Notes: generated by a model from the letters alone, not told the origin. 64,000 bases of DNA from Magicicada septendecula (GCA_034769895.1 CM068370.1:49237454-49301453); one strand, 5' to 3'; positions 1-12,121 are shown, counted from the first letter of the stretch. Made by a program: numbers and translations.

Positions 1-2744
1 CCAAGCAATTATCCACAATTGTTTCAAACAGAGACTAAATAAGAATAAAAATGCAAACCAATGAATACCATATGTACTGAAGGACACAGCAAATGAATCA
101 GATCGAATACAATATCATAAAGTTAAATAGACAGAACCCCAATGTGACAAGAGAGTTAGTCAAAAAACATTATCAAAACTTATCAAAAGAATGTGACAAA
201 TGTTACCAGTAGTTAGAGAAATGTCTAATACTGCTATGAGAACACCTCACAAATGTAATACTAGTAGTTTAATAATTGAAATATTATAAACTAACTAACT
301 GCAATTGTAGAACCAGGTGTAAATAAACACCATACTATAACTTAGAGAGCTTTCAGATAACAAAAAGTTAATGAATACATTGAACCAACAATGTACAACA
401 ATTGTACACTATTTTAATTACTAACAATATATCCCTTGTGTACTAAAATAACTAAATAAGTGACAAAATGGAGAGATGAGAACAGAAAATATTTTGATCA
501 TACTATATGTGTATACCAAAATAACATTTTTAGCAAAAATAAAGTATGAACAAATGTAAGTAAATATACCTATTAGTGTTATGATGTCAGAAATATGTAG
601 TAGAATAAGGAATAATGGTGTTACAAGTAAATGTAAACAATCGAACATGGTTGGTATAGACGCCATTAACAGATTTTGTTTAAACTATAAATATAACCAT
701 TTTATGTGCTAACATGAAGGAGAAATGGACTCGAAATGTTTAGTAATAAGTATTAAAGTGTAATTATAACGAAATATGGTGAAAAAGACTTATTTATATT
801 AAGAATCACCATATGAGTTTTCAAGATGACCAAGTGAATTAATAATGAACGGAATTAGTGCTTGTTTAGACTTCAAATAAAGCCACAAGTGTCCGCGATT
901 TAATGCCACTATCAAAATGACGCTATGACAAAAAATAAGAAACTTATGACCATTATAAGTTTTTCAATCATTTTGAGTATCCATGTATACGTCAGAGATA
1001 ATCTCGAACCCACGCTTAGAGTTGCGAAAAATTAAAAGTTTTATTTTACCAGAGTGTTTTGGGGTTGAGAGTATGACCTTTTGAACCAATCAAATCGCTT
1101 AAAATGACCAGACGAAAAGAGACGCTTTAGCGACATGTTACATTCGTTCTGCAACACTCACGGCGAGAGGTCTATGTCGAAAGTCAGCAAGATAATTTTG
1201 AAATGTGCGCGTCACCTACAGTAATACACAAACAGACATTAACCTCTACTCAACACAACATTACCGAGTGTCAAGTGAATTAAGTGAATAGTGAATTAAC
1301 ATGACCAGTGTATAATAAGGGTCATGTTCAGTGTATATAATCAGGGAGTACAATATTTTATTAATTTTAAAGAAAATAATAAAGGGAATAATTCTCGTTG
1401 ACGAACGAGAGTTATTGTTTTGACTGCACTAGTCAAGTAACGCTTGAGTGCTTTAATGAGTGATGATGGACAATTATCAGAATTTAATAAACCAGTTGTA
1501 GCACAACCTAATGACAATAATTAATTGAAAAATAATTATTTTATATTTAAAGAATAATTGAGAACGGCGGAATTAAACTTAGATACCGCTCATAGTATGC
1601 GAATATAGTCGCTTACTTGACTATAACTTTTGAATTAATAAATAATAATTTTCTTGTGCGAATATTTTCATGACTGATAATTACACATCAAATGAATTAT
1701 AAATAAAGTGTTTGTAACTATATTATTAAGAATCTAATAAGTAACATTACTTATGCTAAATAATCACTTACTTGTTCCTAGGCAAATTAACCTAGAACCG
1801 AAGCATATATTTTTGTCACAAAGAAGCAATTCTGTTCTTAAATGATTTTTATGAAATGAAAGCAATAATAAGAGTTTTTTTCTTTAGATTTTTTTCTCTT
1901 TCCAGTAAATGGTTCTGATAACTAATGAATTAATAATAATAATAATATTTTAACAGTGCAACGTTCAAAGCACGTGTTGACCTTAGCTCCTCTATACTTT
2001 TGCATAACCTACGATAGTACGATATTATCGGCTATCGCATCGAGTTTAATAATTTAAAATTTTTGTTCTATTTTATAATAATAGATAAGTAAATATTGTT
2101 ATTCAAAACCACATCTTTGTATCTGGTATCATGTGTCTTCAAAGAATTCACGCAAAGTGGTAATATAATTAACTACAGTGAACCTAACCTCGTTCACAAT
2201 ACTATCGTACATATTACAGTGTTACCAGCCTTGAGATACAGAGATCTCAATATTTGTTTAAATTGTTGTTGTTTGTAAAGAAATCATATTAATTGTTTTT
2301 AAAAGAGTTTTGATGAATTTAAACATTATCAATAAAATCCTCAGGTTATTATCAGTGGAATCAGAGTTTTAATTTCAATAAAATAGAAACAGTAGTTTAA
2401 TTTTTTAGAAACAGTTATCCCATAAGGTGGCGGTAATATTTGAATTACTGATATCAGTCAACTTACCATTGAACATTTGAGTTATTTTATTGTTTATGTG
2501 CATTTTTTCGATATTCAAAAGGAATATCTATGTATGTCAAGTGTTTACAGTAAGAGAAGCCATCGAGAATAGTGAAGATATCCACGGATGGTAAGTGGGG
2601 AGGTTAACACAGTGAAGTGATAGCAAGTCTAATACTCTTTTAAACCACAAACGTTAAACTACAACAGTAACTTACAATTTTAATAATCATTCTAATAATA
2701 ATATTTCCAATAATAATTTTGTAATATAAAGCGTTGTATTGTTA
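1..2744. other. AT-rich DNA with no recognised gene
   Basis: Both strands carry only short open frames of up to about 80 codons, with no family I recognise. The composition is strongly AT-rich. I see no splice-site-bounded exon, no RNA gene and no terminal repeats. The stretch ends where the 106-bp tandem array begins. Confidence 0.6.
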
Positions 2745-3743
2745 CAACTTTGAGACCCATTATCTCAGTACCTGTAAAAGATAGTAGTCAAAACGACACT
2801 AAACTTGAGGGCACTCATAACCGGCTATGCTTACCACGTTAAGTTCATCAACTTTGAGACCCATTATCTCAGTACCTGTAAAAGGTAGTAGTCAGAAACT
2901 ACACGTAAACTTGAGGGCACTCATAACCGGCTATGCTTACCACGTGAAGTTCATCAACTTTGAGACCCATTATCTCAGTACCTGTAAAAGGTAGTAGTCA
3001 GAAACTACACGTAAACTTGAGGGCACTCATAACCGGCTATGCTTACCACGTTAAGTTCATCAACTTTGAGACCCATTATCTCAGTACCTGTAAAAGATAG
3101 TAGTCAGAAACGACACGTAAACTTGAGGGCACTCATAACCGGCTATGCTTACCACGTGAAGTTCATCAACTTTGAGACCCATTATCTCAGTACCTGTAAA
3201 AGGTAGTAGTCAGAAACTACACGTAAACTTGAGGGCACTTATAATCGGCTATGCTTACCACGTTAAGTTAATCAACTTTGAGACCCATTATCTCAGTACC
3301 TGTAAAAGATAGTAGTTAGAAACTACACGTAAACTTGAGGGCACTCATAACCGGCTATGCTTACCACGTTAAGTTCATCAACTTTGAGACCCATTATCTC
3401 AGTACCTGTAAAAGACAGTAGTCAGAAACGACACGTAAACTTGAGGGCACTCATAACCGGCTATGCTTACCACGTTAAGTTCATCAACTTTGAGACCCAT
3501 TATCTCAGTACCTGTAAAAGATAGTAGTCAGAAACGACACGTAAACTTGAGGGCACTCATAACCGGCTATGCTTACCACGTTAAGTTCATCAACTTTGAG
3601 ACCCATTATCTCAGTACCTGTAAAAGGCAGTAGTCAGAAACGACACGTAAACTTGAGGGCACTCATAACCGTCTATGCTTACCACGTTAAGTTCATCAAC
3701 TTTGAGACCCATTATCTCAGTACCTGTAAAAGATAGTAGTCAG
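2745..3743. repeat. Tandem array, 106-bp unit, about 9.4 copies
   Basis: The phrase CAACTTTGAGACCCATTATC recurs at 2745, 2849, 2955, 3061, 3167, 3273, 3379, 3485, 3591 and 3697. The spacing is 104 bp once and 106 bp eight times. The last copy is cut off after about 45 bp. Copies are more than 95 percent alike by eye. They fall mainly into two variants: one with GGTAGTAGTCAGAAACTAC, the other with a GATAGTAGTCAGAAACGAC-like segment. There is no open frame across the array and no hallmark of a coding or RNA gene. Such homogeneity points to recent expansion or conversion. Confidence 0.97.
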
Positions 3744-4049
3744 CCAGTAAACACGTGGTACTCACTACAAAATAGCATTACAGTTATAGGAGTATCTTAT
3801 TTTCCTGATTTTTTATAATTTTGTATGTTTTGGTAAAAAAATCTGCATACAAAAAGCTTACTTATTATATTTTTTAATTTTTCAGTAAAACTGTATAGTT
3901 CTAGTAGTGTAGTTATATCTCCAGTAAGCCAATAACCACAAAAACGTCCAGCGTGATAGTTTACTTGGTTTCTGAAATAATTGGTCACTTATGTAAAAAG
4001 AAAATATATTTTCAGAGAAACGAATTTAAAGTTATTAAAACTCATTTTT

Positions 4050-4557
4050 GTTGTTTTACTTGATATAAAATATCCCAGCTCCATAATCGGGGTCTTCATT
4101 TGGTCCTCTACTTTTCTATCCACATTTTTAGTCGACTGTCTAACCTTTTTCATCAATCCTTTCTGCCTCAAGGATTAATTGCAAGTCAATTTTTTTATTT
4201 ATCTTAACCATACTTGATCCTGGTTTTATCCCTAATTTTTTTAAGACCTGACACTTACTTATAGTACCTTCATTGAAGGTCAGCACAGCATTGTGTGTAC
4301 CCAAAACCAAAGTCTCCAGTCCAACAAATATAGTTTTTGGCAATCTATTACAAATCAAATGGTTCATCGACTCGTTTCCATTCTGTGTACTACCATGAAG
4401 ACATTTTCTTAACTAGGATGACACAGATCAGAAAATATTGGCTTTATGACAGACACTACAGACTGGTAGTAAACGTTTAAATGAATAAGTTTCACCAGTT
4501 AGGATGGCTGGATTATATTTACACCAAGAGGAAAAAGTGGGAACATTATCAGCACAT
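4050..4557 (-). pseudogene. Mutator-like (MULE) transposase, C-terminal fragment
   Basis: Read on the minus strand, this resembles the C-terminal part of the Mutator-like transposase proteins common in arthropod genomes. In order I see SSWCKYNPAILTGETYSFKR (from about 4530), VVSVIKPIFSDL, KCLHGSTQNGNESMNHLI and the longest open piece, which continues LPKTIFVGLETLVLGTHNAV down to 4140. A frameshifted tail ends MKTPIMELGYF. At least three frame changes and a stop interrupt it, so it is dead. It would have been a DNA-cutting transposase acting in the nucleus. Its upstream part continues beyond 4796, because a retrotransposon was inserted at 4558-4795. The family assignment is from memory of the conserved GKTQN.NES block; a related plus-strand fragment lies at 10216-10732. 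Confidence 0.75.
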
Positions 4558-4795
4558 CACGTAAAGAACGGAGGTATAAGACAGGAATTAAAAGTACAAC
4601 TAGTAACGGAACTAGCGAAAAACTATAAAAAAGATGGAAAGAGCATGTTATGCGCATGTCTCCAGAAAGAATTCCAAGAAAAATCCTGAATTATAATCCA
4701 ATCGGAAGAAGAAATGTTGGCAGACCGAGACGGAGATGGTGAAGCCGGAACAGGCAACCTGCCTAATCCTGGACAGATAGATGATGATAATGATG
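4558..4795 (+). mobile_element. 5'-truncated RTE-like retrotransposon nested in the MULE fragment
   Basis: The sequence carries the last part of a non-LTR RT polyprotein: IRQELKVQ, then after a frameshift RWKEHVMRMSPERIPRKIL and GRRNVGRPRRRW followed by a stop. It ends with GGAACA, the hairpin AGGCA-ACC-TGCCT (4752-4764), TAATCCT and a GAT-rich tail. The 13-base word ATTATCAGCACAT occurs at 4545-4557 and again at 4796-4808, flanking the element exactly, as expected for target-primed reverse transcription. The MULE reading frame is recognisable on both sides of the insertion. Only the extreme 3' end was copied, so it cannot encode a working enzyme. Confidence 0.85.
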
Positions 4796-4979
4796 ATTAT
4801 CAGCACATTTGACAGACATTTCCTATTATCTCAATGTCTTTTAAACATTATAAAAATTTGTTATTAAGAGTATTCACATAAATTTGGTATCAAATTACTC
4901 AGAAAATATAGAAGATTTAAAAAAATAAAAAATAAAAAAATAAATTTTTTCGTCGATTTGCCGGTTACGAATGCTCTTA

Positions 4980-5100
4980 AACCACACTGAACCAGTTTCA
5001 TCGGGAGTGGAGCTGCTGAAGAGACCTCATCGTGGTATGAGCGAAACGTTTGGTGCTCGTGACAAAACGTTTGTTGTGTTGTTTTAAAACAGGGTTGTTA
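4980..5100 (+). repeat. Dispersed repeat with hammerhead-like core (Penelope-type candidate)
   Basis: The segment contains CTGAAGA (5016-5022), then arms CTCAT (5026-5030) and ATGAG (5037-5041), then C and GAAAC (5043-5047). This is the same arrangement seen in the inverted repeats around 15.2 and 15.6 kb. A second ACGTTTG follows at about 5065. I infer a remnant of a Penelope-type terminal repeat; there is no coding sequence beside it to confirm this. Confidence 0.45.
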
Positions 5101-5437
5101 TTGATAGGGAAACCACTAAAGTGTGTTAACGTAAAAAAATATATATATATATTTAGACTAAGTTTTTTCCTACATTTGAACCTAGTTTTCCCTGGATAAC
5201 GCAGTTTGCAGTATATTAATTGGTTTTGGTAGACTGTATTAATAAAAACACAATTTACATTAGTTGTCTTCATGGTGGGTATGGTGCTCATCAATAACAA
5301 AACGTAAATTACTTTCCACGGCCATTTAGAATCAGTAAAAGTGTCAAATATCTTAAAAATAAAATATTAGCTGAGTCGTTTGCGTTCAATTCCTGAAATA
5401 TTAAGTCAATACTTTTGATCAAAATAAATATTATACT

Positions 5438-5925
5438 AAAACCAAAATATTTAAAACCATTGTGAGAAGTATCATGACTTACGGCTCAGAAGTTTGGACT
5501 ACTAATAAACATACAAGAACAAAACTAATCACAGCAGAGATGGACTTTTGGAGAGGTTCGGCAAGAGTATCGATACGTAAAAAAATCAGAAGTGAAGTCA
5601 TTAAGAACAGAATGAACGTGAAAAATTCAGTTGTTAATTTTATCAAAAAAAAAATTACAATGGTATGGACACACGAAAGAATGGCACAGGAAAGATTGCC
5701 AAGGAGAGTTATGGAACGGACCCCACCAGGAAGAAAGAAAAGAGGAAGACTACCTACCACCTGGATAGAAGAAATTCAGACTATACTGAGGGAACAAGAA
5801 ATTGAAGAAGATCTTTGGGTGGACAAGCAGCAGTGGAAGATGAGATTCAATCACTTCTGTAATCTTTGGTTCCGGGAATTGTGTAAACAGTGTACAACCG
5901 GTGTAATAAAATAAATAAATAAGTA
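5438..5925 (+). pseudogene. RTE-like retrotransposon 3' coding fragment (family E)
   Basis: An open frame of 150 codons (5462-5914) encodes the C-terminal region downstream of an RT domain. It starts at the conserved block IMTYGSEVWTTNKHTRTK and goes on to RMAQERLPRRVMERTPPGRK and TTWIEEIQTIL, ending WVDKQQWKMRF and a short tail. Homology begins slightly upstream of the first ATG (IKIFKTIVRS), so that start is an accident of truncation. The RT catalytic domain and endonuclease are missing. The 3' end runs into an AAAT-type tail at 5910-5925. A close relative lies on the minus strand at 63010-63262. It is a dead fragment despite the open frame. Confidence 0.8.
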
Positions 5926-7756
5926 TTATTTTTAACAATACACATGTGACTAATTATGACTAAGTACTGTCTCCTTTCTCTTATTTCACTACTGTTTACT
6001 TCCAAACTAAATTATTGTTCTATGCTATAAATTTAAGAATTAAGCATACGCCTACATGCTGTACCGAGTACCTTGTACCTTCCCGACAGAATCATGTGTA
6101 CACTCAAAGTTGCCAGCTCCTCCGAAGTTTCGGAACATCTGAATATTTTTAATATTCTAGAAAATACCAAATTTGGTGTGAATCTTCCGAATTTTTTGGA
6201 ACTTTAGTTACGATGTCATATCACCTTTCTAGAATTTTGTTTTTACGTATGACATCACATTTGGTGTTTCTTACAACCATGATTTTCAATTTGCACTGTT
6301 TTCAATGAAAGCTTATGGTTTCCTCCTCCTATAACAAACAATTAGGACTACCCACACACAATGACATAATGGGCATTTTTCTATACTTAGTAATTTTATT
6401 TTATTTTGCTGTCAACCCTGATGGTGTCACTTTTCTGTTTACCCCATTCACCCTCCAGTGGTGAGAGGGTATTTTTTACTATAAGTAGGACGAAAACTAA
6501 AATATGAAATAGGTTGAGCAACCAAACGGTCTCTGGACTTCTGCACTCCTAAGGAAATACAACATCTATATTCTGCTACGATTTTAAAGTTGGCACCGAG
6601 TTTATAAGTTTGATGAACAACAGTATCTTTCAGGGGGGGGGGAGAACAGAAGACTTAGAATATAAGATAACGTTGGTGAGATAAAATTCTTTTCCCCGTA
6701 ATAATTGTAGCTTATATTATCTTATTACAGTTTTCTTATGATTTGTCAAAATAACGCCCAAAATTTTTACATCCAATCTTCCGAAAAAAAAAATTATCTA
6801 GACCTGGCAACAGTGTACACACTATCTTCTTAAGTGTAGTGAATCGGCATGAGCCAAAGTAATCTTATCTCAAAGTATCTTAGTATCTTATGAGCTAGTA
6901 ATCTTATTTTAAAGTATCTGACTTTGTATAATCTTCATTTTTTAAAAGTATTTATTAAATTGTAAAATTTATTATTCTGCCGTGAAGAAAAGATGTACAA
7001 AGTTAGCCCAACTTTAGTAGTTACGCGGATTCATTTCCTTTTTTATTGAGAGTGACTGACAGAAGTAAAACTTCTTGCTGAAAGGACGATTGCATGCGGT
7101 GTACCGAGTACCGCGCGTGTGTGGTGGCTTTCATTTACAGCAGTGTAATAAGATATCGTCCGGACTTCCCTAGCGCCTCTGTGTGGGAGAGACTTAACTT
7201 CGACGGACCTCGTACAGGAGAATTCACTTACACAGCATTACAGTTAAACCATGTAGTACTTAATCATACGAATATCGCATGTCATTTAAACTCACCGGAT
7301 TCTTTTCGACTGATTCACACGAAAGGAAAAGTTTATAGTTTAAATTTGTGTCAAAGCGGCCTTGGATGCTGTTTTTGTCTATTTCGTCAGTAGTGACGTT
7401 TATCCAGATTTAACGAGATCGCCGTAGTTTGCGAGCCAAAGACAGGTAGAATCGCCTAAGAAACGTCAACCTATACGCCTCTACAATGATTAGTAACCAT
7501 ACTAGCAAAACTTCGTAGAACTGAAAATTCAAGCTGTGAACAAATTAACCACCTACTACGGAGTTCAATGAGAGCACGTAAGAATCAGAAAAGACTGACA
7601 TTTTTAATTATTAAATAAACAGAATCGACGTTAAAATATTTGTTGTTATGTTTAAACTGACAGTTTTAAAAACAAAAATTTATTAATTATTTGTTAAAAA
7701 ATTTGTTATTTGAAAGTACTGTATGCTTATTGCTTTAGTTAAATGCATACTAAACA
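5926..7756. other. No recognised gene
   Basis: I see short unconvincing open frames, including a 99-codon frame at 7094-7393 with no family resemblance, and a run of nine G near 6635. No tandem or inverted repeats were noted. Confidence 0.5.
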
Positions 7757-8224
7757 CAGTAATCTCCCCTTATAACGGACTAATAGGGGCTCTAAGGCGT
7801 CCGTTATACAGAAAGTCCGTTGTATCTGTACATAGCAGGTAGGCCTTATAGGCCTAATATATGTATGACTCATTTACCTTACGTGCATAAAAATAGAAAC
7901 TATTAATTTTACTGTATTGACATAATATAGATAATTGTACACCAGTAGAGAAATAAAAAAGAAACAGGTATTCTATCTAAAGAACGGTTTATATTTTTTT
8001 TAAATATTCATAATTAAACAAAACGTTTGTTCAATTCCTTTAAAAAAAAGATGGTTGTGTGTCAGAATCACTTTCCATATTTACTGAAATAAAAATAATT
8101 ACTAATTAAATTACTAACACATTACAAATTAAATTTTTAAGGCCGATGATCTTTGATTTTTTATCATTCCATGTTTCTTAGTGCTGTCTGTTATAAGCGG
8201 GGTCCGTTTTAATGGGGATTACTT
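7757..8224. mobile_element. Candidate pogo/Tigger-like MITE, about 470 bp
   Basis: The left end reads CAGTAATCTCCCCTTATAAC, followed by GGAC. The reverse complement of the right end reads AAGTAATCCCCATTAAAAC, followed by GGACC. These imperfect terminal inverted repeats resemble the ends of non-autonomous pogo-type elements. The interior is AT-rich and without open frames. I could not fix a clean TA duplication, because the outermost bases have diverged, so the boundaries are approximate. Confidence 0.5.
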
Positions 8225-8429
8225 TAGACCCTTTGTGAATATAATGTGTGGCTTAAGTTAATTAGACAAAATCGTTCAAAGATTGTTCAAGATCCAGTAT
8301 AATTCTATTGGCCTTTTAATAGGATATATTTGTTCTCCTGACACATCATCCTGAATTATTTATAAATTTTGATTTTTTTTTAAATATATTGTGACTTGAG
8401 AATTACGTTTTATTTTTATTTATTTTTTT

Positions 8430-9492
8430 TTGTATCGGCCATCTAAGCACCACATGCCAATTTAAATTCTTTAGTCTTTGTTCTTTTCTTTTTCTTCAAT
8501 AATCTTTCATCTTTTCACTGTGCCTCTTCTTTCTGTCTTCAGTCCACTTTGAACCTGCGTTTTTCTTTCTCCTACCCTGGACTCCTTCCATTTTTAACAC
8601 TTTTGCCCGAAAAACTTCTCTTTTAATTGCTTCTTCGGCGTTTATCTTAGTTTTCCTAAATCCTTTTGGACTTCTTTAATCCAACTTGATGTTGCCTTCT
8701 TCCCCCACAGATATTTGAAGAACTGTTTTGTTAACCTATTATCGTCCATTCTATATAAATGTCGAAAAAATAATAGTCTTCTTTTTCCCATTGTTTCTGT
8801 TATATTTTCTATACTTTGATATATTTCATAAGTACTTCTTAATTTCCAACCTTCTGAAGTTTTTCGTGGGGCTAATATTGTCCTAATAATTCGTTTTCCA
8901 ATATTTCTAGTTTGTCTAAATTATAATTCAATGCTAGACATTCACTTGCATATAGACATTCTGGCTTCACTATTGTACTGTAATGCCTTATTTTCGCATT
9001 TTTAGATATGCAATTTTTATTGTAAATATCTTTAGTTATACCATATGCCTTTTCCATTTTATGAATCCTTTCTTCTGTAGTAGATTTTTCTAAACCATTC
9101 TCTCGAATTATTTCCCCTAGATACTTAAAATTTTTAACCCTCTCTATTCGACCAATATCTGTTAGCAAGACTTTTGGCGCATTTTTAATGTTCGTGAGAA
9201 ATTTGATTTTTTTCTGCAGAAATTCTTAAGCCTGTTCTACTGGCTATGTCTTATAAAAAATTAACTTGTGTTACTCCAGGATGTCAGATGTTCAGAAAGT
9301 ATAGCAAAGTCATCTGCGAATGTCAAACAGTTTATTTCAATATGTCTGTTCCTTCTTCCCAGCATGATTGGTGATATTTTGGATTCTTTTAATTTTTCAT
9401 TCCAAATTCTCACTACTTCCCCCAGGACACAGTTGAAAATAACTGGGGATAAACCATCACCCTGTCTATTTATTTTGAACGTTCGATTTATT
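8430..9492 (-). pseudogene. Non-LTR reverse transcriptase remnant with intact FADD box (family H)
   Basis: On the minus strand, from 9492 downwards, an open stretch carries RT motif B (RQGDGLSPVIFNCVL) and motif C (LTFADDFAIL), so the metal-binding aspartate pair is still present. After a stop at 9261-9263 and frameshifts, a 98-codon piece (9168-8872) gives the connection region: RVKNFKYLGEIIRENG and IKxYSTIVKPECLYASE-like sequence. A further shifted stretch below 8872 resembles a family C-terminus (RRLLFFGHLYRMDDNRLTK). Motif A and the endonuclease are absent. It would have been an RNA-templated DNA polymerase of a LINE. Several frame changes make it non-functional. Confidence 0.8.
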
Positions 9493-10215
9493 ATTTAACA
9501 TTGTCATCGACGACAATACGTTGGAACACATATCACATTTTCAGTATTTAGACGGCGACAGGTTTTATGAAAAAGAAAAAAAAACATGACAAAAAATAGA
9601 TACAAATTTTAACGAGTGCATGTGAATAGTTATAAACGTTTAAGAATAAGACGTAAAAAGAAAAGCTATTTGAACTGTATAAGGAATTTTATCAAAAGTG
9701 CCTGACGCGTGGAATGTTAGTCGACAACGCGATGATGTTTTAATTTACCACCTTTATACTATAAAGGTTTTAATTTCCTATTGTTCGCTATCAATCTTTC
9801 AGATTTTGGTTGGTTGAAGATTCGCATTTAAATCGAGTAGAATGTACCGTATACACATGACGTTTAGTACGGTAATTCTTTTGCTTTGAAATCGCAAAGC
9901 CACTTTTTGCACGTTAAACATAACGCTTCAGCCAAAGGGTAGAAAACTACCAATTGCGTAGCAACAGTAGCGGTGAAGACAAACAAAAGACGATTAACGC
10001 AGGTAAATTCTTTTGCACTCATACACTTGCAGTCCTGTTCCGGCTGGACGTCTCGGAGTGTGAAGATGCAAACCTTGAAAATCTTAAGAGTACCCGGAAA
10101 GCAAAAAAAATTTCACATTTTTATTTTTTAATGAAATATTAAAATAGAAGGTTTCTCTTTACAGCAATATATAATATATAGAGGTTTAAAGCTTTTTTCA
10201 TATTTAAATACATTT
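9493..10215. other. No recognised gene
   Basis: AT-rich sequence; a 62-codon frame at 9954-10142 has no recognisable family. It could hold decayed upstream parts of the MULE fragment that follows, but I cannot show this. Confidence 0.4.
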
Positions 10216-10735
10216 TTGAAATATACCTTACACACAGTATCGAGTGACGTTGAACCAGCTCATGGATTGTGCCCTACTGGTCCCAGCTCATGGTGCAAGT
10301 ACAACAGGTCGATGCATGAGAATACAGAATATACTCACAAACACAGTATGTCACCTGCTATTATGTCTCAAATCAAACCTATTTTTAGAGATTTATTTAG
10401 TGAAAATCTTCTAAATGAATGCCTTCATGGGAAAACTCAAAACATGAATGAGAGCGTGAATAACAATTTGGACAAAGATTCCAAAAACAACATTTTTGGG
10501 CCTAGGGACACTTCAATTTGGTGTTTTAAATGCAGTGGCATGCTACAATGATGGCAATGCTATTAGATGCTTAGATTTTGAGAAACTGGGAATTAATCCT
10601 GGTACTCGGATGGTTAACGCATTGAAAATGCTTGATGAAGAAAGAATACACACTTTGGACAATGTTATATCAGAGTATGAAAAAAAGGTTGGACAGCAAA
10701 GAAGACTAAAAAGAAAGAATGTTCTAATTTAACTG
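10216..10735 (+). pseudogene. Mutator-like (MULE) transposase, C-terminal fragment
   Basis: Two overlapping frames together make one protein segment. The first (10216-10551) gives HTVSSDVEPAHGLCPTGPSS, then WCKYNRSM, HKHSMSPAIMSQIKPIFRDL and CLHGKTQNMNESVNNNL. The second (from 10496) continues FLGLGTLQFGVLNAVACYND-like sequence, EKLGINPGTRMVNALKMLDE and a basic end KVGQQRRLKRKNVLI. A frameshift near 10475-10500 joins them. The order and motifs match the minus-strand fragment at 4050-4557 and what I know of arthropod Mutator-like transposases (CPKGxxSWCKY, KTQNxNES, FGVYDAV). The DDE catalytic core would lie upstream and is not visible. Non-functional. Confidence 0.75.
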
Positions 10736-11265
10736 AAATATTAAGTTATTATAAAGTACGTTTTTGTTTTTATTGTTTTTCACAGATTCAATTTTTTTCA
10801 GGAAAAGGAACATTTTCTCAAAAACTATTTAACCAATCTTGTTGAAACTTTAACACAATATTTACTTTACAAAGACACATGTTTTAACGAGTTGTTTTTA
10901 AAAAATAAGCTGTAAAACTAATTTTATTTTATTTATAAAGTCAATTTTTTTCTTATATTTAACGTAGATGAGAAAATAATGTTTTTGGGCGAACTAAAAC
11001 TTCAATTTCAAAACAACGCCGTTAAAATATGTAACAAGGATCCATTAGATAATACAAACAATTTTATAGGGTTAGTGCAAGTAGTTGCTTATTTTACCAT
11101 TAACTGGTATAGGGATTCCGACTACCCTTAACTTCTTTTAACGTTGTATAGATTTGCTTTTACACCATGTACAACGCGTGTATCGAACCCACGTCTACGC
11201 GTACCGGATCTTGTGAACATCGTAGAGTTATTGCCGGTGTATCACTTCAGTCAAATGACAGTTAC
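10736..11265. other. No recognised gene
   Basis: AT-rich sequence with short open frames only. Confidence 0.5.
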
Positions 11266-11450
11266 CAAATCATCATCATCATCATCCTGAACCTGTTCCG
11301 AGACCCACTTCGCTCTCGGCCGTCCTACATCACTCTTACCAACCGGTATATATTTCATTGCTACCACTGAAATCCTATCAGCCTTCATTCTTCCCAAATG
11401 TTCACACCACCTCCTTTTGTTGCTCCTTAGCTGATCCAACAATGGGTCGA
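11266..11450 (-). pseudogene. RTE-like retrotransposon 3' end (family D)
   Basis: The minus-strand frame 11442-11251 reads LRSNKRRWCEHLGRMKADRI, then KYIPVGKSDVGRPRAKWVSE and QVQ, before running into a GAT microsatellite read as aspartates. It is the extreme C-terminus and 3' end of the same family as 35691-36065 and 51223-51627. The 3' signature GGAACAGGTTCAGGAT is present, but its hairpin has eroded. Only about 180 bp survive. Confidence 0.75.
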
Positions 11451-11828
11451 CCCCCAGTTACGTCCTTATTTATTACCAAGATACATGTAATTGTTTTACT
11501 TGCATATTCTGGGATATTAATTTTATATAACATCTTACCTGGAGAACCACTCGGCCTTAAGAAAAAGTTTGTTATAGAAGATCTTACTTTCTCAGTTGTA
11601 AAATTATTTCAGTTTATAAAACTAACAGAGGTCGTGAAATAGTCCTAGGTTTTGTTAATGACTTGATCCGAAACACATTTAAGTCAACAGTCCTTCTACA
11701 AAAACGCAGAAATTCATTTCGCCGTAATTCTAGTAAACTCTAATAAGCGTTGCAAAATAATTAAGTTTACTAAATCACAACTAAAATTAAATGAAAACTT
11801 AATATCACTTCGCAATATCGCAATACTT
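11451..11828. other. No recognised gene
   Basis: A 94-codon frame at 11358-11642 overlaps the preceding retrotransposon end antisense and shows no family features. Nothing else seen. Confidence 0.5.
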
Positions 11829-11844
11829 ACAGTGTACAATTTAA

Positions 11845-12121
11845 AAATTAAAAAAAGAAACCTCTGCTCAACAGTCCGTAAAAGACCAAGGCATACCGCG
11901 CGGCTTTTGTGTTTAGTGAGACGGCTGCATGGCTAGTACAACGCGCCGGCAGCCGCTAGTTGTGGTATTCAAAGCCAGGAGGCGCCGCTGTTATCTTGGC
12001 GGCTACTCAGTTCTGCCTCATGACGCTGAGTGCACGCCGTACGAAGCCTCCGCCGGGAATTGAACCCGGGACTACGACCGCATCAATCGCTCGTGCTAGC
12101 CACTAGACCACCTGGAGGCTC
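11845..12121 (-). mobile_element. tRNA-derived SINE with 16-bp target duplication
   Basis: Read on the minus strand, the element starts with a tRNA-like head (12120-12045), continues with a roughly 170-bp body of higher GC content, and ends in a T/A-rich tail (CTTTTTTTAATTTT). The word ACAGTGTACAATTTAA occurs at 11829-11844 and 12122-12137, directly flanking the element, which is the hallmark of LINE-mobilised insertion. SINEs are transcribed by RNA polymerase III from the internal boxes and encode no protein. I do not recognise the body as a named family. Confidence 0.88.
12045..12120 (-). promoter_or_regulatory. tRNA-like head with RNA polymerase III A and B boxes
   Basis: The 76-nt minus-strand segment has a perfect seven-base-pair acceptor stem (AGCCTCC with GGAGGCT). 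It also has an A-box-like TGGTCTAGTGG and a perfect T arm CCGGG-TTCAATT-CCCGG containing the B box GGTTCAATTCC. The anticodon arm is weak and its triplet cannot be assigned with confidence. The D-arm text is close to that of glutamate or aspartate tRNAs. Because it sits at the head of a target-duplicated insertion, I read it as the SINE promoter, not a working tRNA gene. Confidence 0.85.

Noticed and set aside
3797..4178. Plus- and minus-strand frames of 60-65 codons near 3.8-4.2 kb as genes
   Set aside because: The 3989-4171 minus frame is part of the decayed MULE tail; the others show nothing.
7094..7393. 99-codon open frame as a gene
   Set aside because: No recognisable domain, no partner exons and no codon bias. 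Chance frames of this length are expected.
12045..12120. Functional tRNA gene
   Set aside because: It is the head of a target-duplicated insertion, its anticodon arm is poor, and it continues into a SINE body.
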